NCBI RefSeq assembly: GCF_024055665.1
Contig: NZ_JAMXMC010000008.1
Location: 227,268-291,267, forward strand
Reading direction: 5' to 3'
Source: Ideonella oryzae
Lineage (GTDB): Bacteria > Pseudomonadota > Gammaproteobacteria > Burkholderiales > Burkholderiaceae_C
Length of the DNA: 64,000 nucleotides
Translations under genes and position numbers: made by a program
Notes under the pieces: generated by a model
Told to the model about the DNA's origin: nothing
The model's database searches: none
The model's input: only the letters and a program-made list of their open reading frames with translations
Part shown: piece after piece, positions 58,582-64,000 of the stretch
Position numbering within the stretch: position 1 is the stretch's first letter
Layout of the letters: each line of letters starts with the position of its first letter

Positions 58582-59508
58582 ATGAATCCGATTCCGCCCG
58601 CCGAGGACCACGGCACCCTGGTCGACCGCATCCGCCAGGATCTGCTCGATGGCTACGACGAGGAGCTGGAGCTGGAGATCGAGGACCGGCACTACACGGC
58701 CGACGGCCACGACCCGATCCGCAGCGACGACGAGCGCTCGGCCCGCATGTCCTACTTCAAGAGCCTGTTCCACCTGCAGGGCGAACTGGTGAAGCTGCAG
58801 GACTGGGTGCAGGCCAGCGGCCAGAAGGTGGTGATCCTGTTCGAGGGGCGGGACGCCGCCGGCAAGGGCGGCGTGATCAAGCGCATCACCCAGCGGCTGA
58901 ACCCCCGCGTGTGCCGCACCGTCGCCCTGCCCGCCCCCAACGACCGCGAGAAGACCCAGTGGTACTTCCAGCGCTATGTGTCCCACCTGCCTGCGGCGGG
59001 CGAGATGGTGCTGTTCGACCGCAGCTGGTACAACCGCGCCGGCGTGGAACGGGTGATGGGCTTCTGCTCCGAGGATGAGGTGGAGGACTTCTTCCGCTCG
59101 GTGCCGGAGTTCGAACGCATGCTGGTGCGCTCGGGCATCAAGCTCATCAAGTACTGGTTCTCCATCACCGACGACGAGCAGCACCTGCGCTTCCTCAGCC
59201 GCATCCATGACCCGCTCAAGCAGTGGAAGCTCAGCCCCATGGACCTGGAGAGCCGCCGCCGCTGGGAGGACTACACCAAGGTCAAGGAGGACATGCTGGA
59301 GCGCACCCACATTCCGGAAGCTCCCTGGTGGGTGGTTCAGGCGGTGGACAAGAAGCGCGCCCGGCTGAACTGCATCCACCACCTGCTGGAGCAGTTCGAC
59401 TACCACGAGATCGTCAAGCCGCCGGTGGTGCTGCCCGCGCGCGAGCGCCACGAGGACTACCACCGCGAGCCGGTGCCCGCGGAGATGATCGTCCCCGAGG
59501 TGTATTGA
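58582..59508 (+). CDS. ppk2: polyphosphate kinase 2 (class I)
   Basis: Transfers phosphate between polyphosphate and nucleotides, usually regenerating GTP or ATP. The 308-residue single-domain protein has Walker A EGRDAAGKGGVIK, the lid region LPAPNDREKTQWYFQRY and Walker B VLFDRSWYNRAGVERVMGFC. HDPLKQWKLSPMDLESRRRW is the conserved C-terminal family block. It is divergent from zntB with a 128-base gap. Confidence 0.95.
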   Translation: MNPIPPAEDHGTLVDRIRQDLLDGYDEELELEIEDRHYTADGHDPIRSDDERSARMSYFKSLFHLQGELVKLQDWVQASGQKVVILFEGRDAAGKGGVIKRITQRLNPRVCRTVALPAPNDREKTQWYFQRYVSHLPAAGEMVLFDRSWYNRAGVERVMGFCSEDEVEDFFRSVPEFERMLVRSGIKLIKYWFSITDDEQHLRFLSRIHDPLKQWKLSPMDLESRRRWEDYTKVKEDMLERTHIPEAPWWVVQAVDKKRARLNCIHHLLEQFDYHEIVKPPVVLPARERHEDYHREPVPAEMIVPEVY

Positions 59509-59870
59509 GCCCAGCCTGGTGGGAGCAGGTCAGCCAGACGAGCCTGGACAGCCCGCACATAAGCCCCTTCATCGCCGCAATTGGCCAAGTGGCCGTCCGC
59601 AAGCGCGACGCCCGGGCGTGCCCGAGGCGTTGTTGCCCCACGGGCGCATGCACAGCTCCTGCTCGGTGAACGGGGCCTGCTCGGCCAGACGGGCATCCAG
59701 CAAGGCCAGGGCCTCCGCCAGCGCCTGGTCCATGTCGCCATAGTGCGCTGCACTGAAGCACCGCCGGTGGAATCACACCAAGGCGTTACTGACCTGCCGG
59801 CGTCTTGTCCCCGGCCCCGCCAAATAGAGCCTGGAGCGACTTGATATGGAAATTCCTCGTTGGGAATTCT
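59509..59870. other. 362-base gap with an AP2-like relic
   Basis: Between ppk2 and the type VI accessory genes no complete gene is seen. Base composition falls toward the right. The only recognisable content is the short minus-strand relic at 59569-59772. Confidence 0.5.
59569..59772 (-). pseudogene. possible AP2-domain-like gene relic
   Basis: A minus-strand frame of about 67 codons reads FHRRCFSAAHYGDMDQALAE, followed by LDARLAEQ and MRPWGNNASGTPG. This resembles prokaryotic AP2-type DNA-binding proteins (a rearranged basic strand, an alanine-rich helix, then an NN-S-G-PG turn). It has no start of its own after the flanking stop at 59773 and breaks off after the turn. The match is from memory of the family pattern only. 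Confidence 0.35.
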
Positions 59871-60413
59871 CTATTTATTGATTCCAAGCGAGGCGGGGAC
59901 CTTCTCGAATCCACTTCGCGATAGTGAAAACTTGTGGACATCCGCCCCATTCATCTCGGGATTCAAGGTTCTGAACTCAACCCCGATCGAGTCAATTTTT
60001 ATCGCGGCAGCGGGATTGTCGGGAATACTCAAATCCGGAAGAACCAGCGTGACATCTTTTTCGCAGCTTTGAAGCGGGATGATATCAACCAACCTCAGCT
60101 TGTGGGTCGAATATGCCACCAAGGCCAGCCAATCTTCATTGCCGGCGCCACATCTGGATAATGCCAATTTACCGGAAGGCCGTCTCAATATTACAAGAAC
60201 CGAATCAGCAATTTGGACTAGGCTATCAACAGAGATAACTTCAGCGCCATTCATTACCTTTACCAAAGCGGGCGTATAAGCAGTTATATTAATCCTTCCA
60301 CTTTTCAAGAAAAATTGGTTTTCCTGAACGTGAATGGTGGCACTGCAATTCAATGGAAAGACCAGCGACGCAAGAAATATGGAAACAGTGCAGCGGAGAA
60401 AATTAGTTGCCAT
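59871..60413 (-). CDS. exported protein, candidate immunity protein of a second effector pair
   Basis: A 180-residue protein of unknown family from the ATG at 60413 (MATNFLRCTVSIFLASLVFP), with a signal peptide probably cut after NCSA; an ATG two codons upstream (60419) is an alternative. The mature part is beta-rich (TIHVQENQFFLKSGRINITAY, SVLVILRRPSGKLALSRC) with two cysteines. It overlaps the end of the upstream small gene. By analogy with periplasmic immunity proteins it may neutralise the product of that gene; this is inference from position and export signal only. Confidence 0.65.
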   Translation of the reverse strand: MATNFLRCTVSIFLASLVFPLNCSATIHVQENQFFLKSGRINITAYTPALVKVMNGAEVISVDSLVQIADSVLVILRRPSGKLALSRCGAGNEDWLALVAYSTHKLRLVDIIPLQSCEKDVTLVLPDLSIPDNPAAAIKIDSIGVEFRTLNPEMNGADVHKFSLSRSGFEKVPASLGINK

Positions 60414-60789
60414 TAACATGACCCGCATAGCACATGTCCGAATATATCCAGGGGTGATCTTTGTCCTGTCCGCCTTTTCCCTTGACATAGGTGGGCTGGC
60501 CTCTTTCGCGAAGCTCATCGACGGTCTTGCTTTGATTCTTGTCATTGCTGGTATCCCACCCAATATTTCCTGTTGCTTGGTCGCACAAGATGTTGGAATT
60601 CCTCTCCCACGCCTTGCTGGTTGAACCCCATTGGCAATAGCCTCCACCATTCCAGCGTGAATAGTTTTCATTGGAAATCATTTCCTCTGTGGCTACTGGC
60701 GTCGGGTGCGTGGCGAAGATGGCTTTGGCAGCTTTCTGTTTTATGCATAAAGCTGAGACTCGGCCTTCAAGTTCTCTTTCCAGCTCCAT
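60403..60789 (-). CDS. small cysteine-containing protein, candidate orphan effector domain
   Basis: A 128-residue protein with no signal peptide or membrane helix, unrecognised by me. It has four spread cysteines (ALCIKQ, GGGYCQWG, NILCDQA, SDMCYAGH) and a glycine/aromatic region SRWNGGGYCQWGSTSKAW. An in-frame TGA lies 9 bases before the ATG. It stops inside the start of an exported-protein gene, the arrangement expected for an effector and its immunity gene. It lacks a delivery domain and may be the surviving C-terminal domain of a longer effector. Confidence 0.6.
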   Translation of the reverse strand: MELERELEGRVSALCIKQKAAKAIFATHPTPVATEEMISNENYSRWNGGGYCQWGSTSKAWERNSNILCDQATGNIGWDTSNDKNQSKTVDELRERGQPTYVKGKGGQDKDHPWIYSDMCYAGHVNGN

Positions 60790-60957
60790 ACCTGCTCATA
60801 GCCAAGGGCCGCCCGCCTTAATGGGCTGATAGGCTGGCAGCCTGGCCCGCGGCGATGGTACGTACGCACCCCTGTCGGCTGAATGGTCCAGGATTGCGGC
60901 TTCCTTAGAGCCAAGAGCGCCGCCCCCGCAGAGGGTCCCAGCGATCTCTATCGTCCT
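60790..60957. other. gap between the two candidate effector-immunity pairs
   Basis: This 168-base gap is clearly higher in GC than the genes on either side, and no gene is seen in it. It may be a junction left by recombination that brought the second pair in. Confidence 0.35.
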
Positions 60958-61452
60958 CTAGTCAGGACGCTTAACGATCGCACCGGCAAGTCGCGGTCCG
61001 CCTTTATAGGCCGTCTTGATGGCAATCAGCGCTGCATACCGTTGGAAGCTGCCGCTGGAACCCAGGCCCGAGAATGGCGAAAGAATGCAGTAAAGAAAAC
61101 CGGTTTCTGTTCTTCGAGCATACAGGGCGCTCAAATCAATATCTATTGATTTCGATTGAAGATGCTGCCTTGCCCCGGAGGGGGTGGCAAACTCGATATC
61201 CTCTATGCGTGTTCTAGAATCGTCTATTTCGACAAATGAATACCCGCCATTCAATTGTCCAAATCTTATGTTTTTATACTCCTTGAAGCTCTTCTCGTCA
61301 TCCGACAGTGATTCACTTATCTGGATCTCAAACGCTTTCTTTAATGAGGCTTTGCACGTACCCAGGAGTGCGATTTCCGCATCATTCCGGGGTGTGGCAC
61401 AAGCAGATATGGACAAGATTGAAAATATTACAAGCAAGCCAGCAAATCTCAT
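60958..61452 (-). CDS. predicted lipoprotein, likely immunity protein for the adjacent effector
   Basis: A 164-residue protein with a lipoprotein signal: MRFAGLLVIFSILSISAC, where the lipobox ISAC puts the lipidated cysteine at C18. The mature region is mixed polar (KAFEIQISESLSDDEKSF, FGQLNGGYSFVEIDDSRT) with two further cysteines. Its ATG overlaps the stop of the effector gene (ATGA at 61449-61452). Membrane-tethered periplasmic lipoproteins are the usual immunity proteins for peptidoglycan-targeting type VI effectors, which fits the predicted effector. Confidence 0.72.
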   Translation of the reverse strand: MRFAGLLVIFSILSISACATPRNDAEIALLGTCKASLKKAFEIQISESLSDDEKSFKEYKNIRFGQLNGGYSFVEIDDSRTRIEDIEFATPSGARQHLQSKSIDIDLSALYARRTETGFLYCILSPFSGLGSSGSFQRYAALIAIKTAYKGGPRLAGAIVKRPD

Positions 61453-62234
61453 TTGTAATCCTTTGCATGCTCAATGTTGGCGTATTCAGGATTAAACTTC
61501 CAGAATATTGTTCCACCATGACCAGCCGTTGACTCGTAGACGTGATCGTATCGTCCAATCTCCTGCTTTTCCTGCGTCTTTTTGCCAGCCTTTGTGGTTG
61601 TGACCACTTTGTATTTTATGATCGTGACAAGATTGTCTTTGATGTCGAATATGTTGTGGGCAGGGTCTGTGATCTTAATGCCACGCTTGACTTTGGGGTG
61701 ATTTTTATAATTTGTCTTTATATCCCATCCATCCCAAAAATATGCCCCTCCGGAGTAATCAACACCTCCTTCTAGTGCATGTCTCGCGGCTCTGTAGGCC
61801 ATAACCTTTCCAGCATTGGAGGCCGCAGCGGATTCGATGGACTTCAACTTGTTTTTATTGATTTTTATTTTTTTATTGAGCGCCTCAATATTATTCCTGC
61901 TGGTTTCTGTTTGAGCCTTCGTGTGGAGCGATTGAATATTTTTTTCTATGTCTTCTCTCTGAGTTGAAATATTGCTTGACTCTTCCGTTATTTGAGACTC
62001 TGTTGTCCCTATGAGTTGTCCATACCTTGGATTCCCATCTCTTACCACGAAAGAATAGGTAGGCTCTGACTTTGTGAAGTCTTGCATTGTCGAGTAACCG
62101 CGAGAATCGCGTTGACGGAGTAGTACCGCTGCGATCCCAGCCATTTCTTCAAAATCATTCTCCTTATAGTAGGATTCTCCGTAGGCCATCGCGGCCAGAA
62201 GCGTCAATTCTTCTTGATTGATCTCAGGCATCAT
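61449..62234 (-). CDS. candidate type VI effector, SleB/lysozyme-like cell-wall hydrolase with coiled-coil insert
   Basis: A 261-residue protein without signal peptide, starting at one of two adjacent ATGs inside the end of vgrG (11-base overlap). Residues 8-75 (LTLLAAMAYGESYYKEND, EEMAGIAAVLLRQRDSRGYS) resemble the SleB/spore-cortex-hydrolase pattern, in which an Ala-x-Gly-Glu helix supplies the catalytic glutamate (E20 here). Residues 80-138 form a charged coiled coil, an unusual insert. The C-terminal part has GGAYFWDGWD, ITDPAHNIFDI and GRYDHVYESTAGHGG. Delivery by the VgrG upstream and wall cleavage in rival cells are inferred; the immunity lipoprotein follows directly. Confidence 0.7.
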   Translation of the reverse strand: MMPEINQEELTLLAAMAYGESYYKENDFEEMAGIAAVLLRQRDSRGYSTMQDFTKSEPTYSFVVRDGNPRYGQLIGTTESQITEESSNISTQREDIEKNIQSLHTKAQTETSRNNIEALNKKIKINKNKLKSIESAAASNAGKVMAYRAARHALEGGVDYSGGAYFWDGWDIKTNYKNHPKVKRGIKITDPAHNIFDIKDNLVTIIKYKVVTTTKAGKKTQEKQEIGRYDHVYESTAGHGGTIFWKFNPEYANIEHAKDYK

Positions 62235-64000
62235 TTCTCCAGGGACTCAGCTTGTCGCGCCAAGAGACAAGTGCTGCCTCCCCCACGGTCTTGACTCTTG
62301 CCCTCGCTGTTTCTCCAGTCGGGCCGGTGCAGCCTTCTATTGACTGTGTGTTTGTACTCAGCTTGTAATTGATGCCTGAAACAGGGTTGCCATCCGCATA
62401 AGTATAGAAATAGTGTTCTTCGATGAGCTCTTCGTCCGCGTATTCAAAAGGAATCTCGCTTAGAGGTGCATTCGGCAGATTTGGCAAGCTCGCCGCCTGG
62501 CTCCCGCCCCCCAGGAATCCATGTGTGGCCCCCTTGACCGCGAAGCTGCCCGGGGTGGTGACGGTGATGTTGCCCCCCTCCAGCGTGATGCCCGACTGGC
62601 CGGCGATGAGTTCGATCTTGCTGCTCGCGCTGATGCGGATCTCGTCGTTGACGCTGGTGATGGTGACGCTCTGGTCGGCCAGCAGCTTCAGCTCGTCGGT
62701 GTGCGCGCGCAGGGACACCGGGCCGTTGGCCGCCTTGACCTGCAGCCCGCCCTGGTGGGCATAGAGGCTGGCGGTTTGGCCCGCAGCGATGGACGCGGTG
62801 TGGGCGGCGCTGGCCTGCAGGTCCACCTGCACGACCTGGCTCAAGCGCTGGCCGCTGAACTGCTGCACGCTGGCCGGGGTGGCCAGCAGCTGGGCTGCGG
62901 CGCTGTCCAGCACCACGGCGGGTTGGGCGAAGGCCGGGACGGGCTCGCCCTGGCTGGGGTCTCGCCCATCCGTGGGGATCTTGGCGTCCTGGCCGTTGAC
63001 CTGGTCAGGGTGGTGCCCGTCCTGGGCCGGGTCCAGGGCCTGGTGCAGTTTGCTGAGGTCCTGCCCATCTTCGGTACTGGTCAGGGCCTGGGCGCCGATG
63101 GCCTGGGCGGCTTGTGACAGGCGCTGGCCCAGCTCGGTGGCCGATTGCAGCTGGGCCAGGGCCTCGGCCGCGTCCATCTGCGCGCCCTGGGCCGAGCCGT
63201 AGGTGCCGCTGCGCGCCTGGGTGCTGACGAGCAGGCCCGCTCCGGCGCGCAGGCTGGCCCAGCCCTGGGTGTTGGCCTCGAAGCCGCTGCCGCGCCAGGC
63301 GCCGCGCTGGGCGCTGGTCGGGCTCTGGTTGATCAGGTGGCCCAGGCTCAGCTCGCTGCCGGTGTGGGTGGTGGCCAGGCGGGTGCGCAGCTGGCCGGGG
63401 GCGTCGTCCACCACCCATTGCTGCGTATGCTGCCCATCCAGCGTGCGGCTGTGCAGGCCGGCCAGCACGCCGGGGTGGTTGACCCCAGCATCCACGCCCG
63501 CGGCAAAGGGCGGGGGCTGGTCGCCGTTGGGCAGGCCGCCGGCAATGATCGGGCGATCGATGTCGCCTTCGATGAACTGCACCGCCACTTCCGAGCCGAT
63601 GCGCGGCCCCCAGACAGCGCCCCAGTTGGCGCCGGCGGCCGGGGTGGCCACGCGCACCCAGGTGCCGCTCTGTTCGTTGCCCGGGGCGTTGCCTTGCTCA
63701 TCCGCGCTGTAGGCATGCGGCAGGCCGCCGGGGTTGGGGCTGGCGCCGCGCTGGAAGTGGAACTGCACCTTGACGCGGTGGTCGCGCTCGGTGGTCAGCG
63801 CTTCGTCCAGCAGGCCCACCACGCGGGCGGTGAGCAGGTAGGGCGCGGTGGGCGCACGCGCGGGCCCGGGCAGCACGGGGGCGGCGGCCGGCACGGCCTG
63901 GAACTGGTTGCGGTAGCCGCCTTTGGCCAGGGCCGTGTTCTTGAGCAGTTCGGCGGCCTGGTCGCCCAGGTTGTTGGCCACATGGTGTTCGACGGCCAGC
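62224..64000 (-). CDS. vgrG: type VI secretion tip protein VgrG (5' end cut by window)
   Basis: The spike of the type VI needle; 592 codons are visible and the frame is open at 64000, so the N-terminal gp27-like domain is outside. The OB-fold part has VKVQFHFQRGASPNPGG, SGTWVRVATPAAGANWGA and GPRIGSEVAVQFIEGDIDRPIIAGG. A DUF2345-type beta-helix follows (KAANGPVSLRAHTDELKLLADQSVTI, ASSKIELIAGQSGITLEGG). The last 75 residues (EEHYFYTYADGNPVSGINYKLS, GCTGPTGETARARV) form a transthyretin-like extension that usually docks an effector. AT-rich composition appears in this extension, matching the effector gene it overlaps. Confidence 0.95.
   Translation of the reverse strand, partial: LAVEHHVANNLGDQAAELLKNTALAKGGYRNQFQAVPAAAPVLPGPARAPTAPYLLTARVVGLLDEALTTERDHRVKVQFHFQRGASPNPGGLPHAYSADEQGNAPGNEQSGTWVRVATPAAGANWGAVWGPRIGSEVAVQFIEGDIDRPIIAGGLPNGDQPPPFAAGVDAGVNHPGVLAGLHSRTLDGQHTQQWVVDDAPGQLRTRLATTHTGSELSLGHLINQSPTSAQRGAWRGSGFEANTQGWASLRAGAGLLVSTQARSGTYGSAQGAQMDAAEALAQLQSATELGQRLSQAAQAIGAQALTSTEDGQDLSKLHQALDPAQDGHHPDQVNGQDAKIPTDGRDPSQGEPVPAFAQPAVVLDSAAAQLLATPASVQQFSGQRLSQVVQVDLQASAAHTASIAAGQTASLYAHQGGLQVKAANGPVSLRAHTDELKLLADQSVTITSVNDEIRISASSKIELIAGQSGITLEGGNITVTTPGSFAVKGATHGFLGGGSQAASLPNLPNAPLSEIPFEYADEELIEEHYFYTYADGNPVSGINYKLSTNTQSIEGCTGPTGETARARVKTVGEAALVSWRDKLSPWRNDA

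Noticed and set aside
57014..58585. 523-codon plus-strand frame opposite zntB and the IS5 remnant
   Set aside because: It crosses unrelated minus-strand features and shows only shadow composition; ZntB motifs on the other strand are intact.

Overview
The window is high-GC chromosomal DNA with housekeeping gene order typical of Betaproteobacteria. The cluster thrS-infC-rpmI-rplT-pheS-pheT, the ybbA/tesA divergent pair, lolC-lolD, selO-msrB-yciB-bolA and a Burkholderiales-style type VI VgrG all point to the order Burkholderiales, probably the Ideonella/Roseateles/Rubrivivax/Comamonadaceae area. That placement is inferred from gene order and protein style; there is no rRNA gene to confirm it. 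No tRNA, rRNA or CRISPR was found.

Layout. 1-6110 (minus): translation cluster, cut at the left edge inside pheT; infC uses a rare AUC start. 6186-14543: AraC regulator divergent from a GMC oxidoreductase, a patatin-like lipase, tex, a secreted metallophosphoesterase-like protein and a GNAT acetyltransferase. 14567-19983: thioesterase divergent from a tight four-gene redox/envelope operon (selO-msrB-yciB-bolA), then a secreted parvulin with its own terminator and a DUF808 membrane protein. 19999-27801: ybbA/tesA, a FecR/WY-rich secreted protein, def, the mdlAB ABC exporter and a DUF3149 micro-protein. 27910-35282: pfkA-type kinase, 2OG-Fe oxygenase, hybrid histidine kinase, two EamA transporters, and a TlpA-like/DsbG-like thiol pair. 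35310-41214 (minus): a six-gene operon lolC-lolD-tatD-glycosylase-speE-like-gspE. 41507-43085: a secreted M35-type metalloprotease followed immediately by a free-standing relative of its N-terminal domain. 43094-48217: otsBA facing a GH15 hydrolase, a trehalose module in which OtsA carries its own membrane sensor region. 48259-51406: COG4255-like protein, recJ and a small exported protein.

51407-57283 is a mobile-element nest in AT-richer DNA. It holds an IS110-family element with a frameshifted transposase, two unusual small genes (a three-repeat cysteine protein and a DUF3892 protein), an IS1111-type element split by an IS407-type element (GATG target duplication; the broken gene rejoins in frame) and an internally deleted IS5 transposase. 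57398-59508 returns to core genes (zntB-like, ppk2).

59569-64000 (minus) is a type VI secretion accessory cassette entered from the right edge: VgrG with a C-terminal adaptor-like extension, a candidate peptidoglycan-hydrolase effector overlapping it, an overlapping lipoprotein that is the likely immunity protein, then a second small orphan pair. This cassette and the protease/prodomain pair are the most promising places for undescribed biology.
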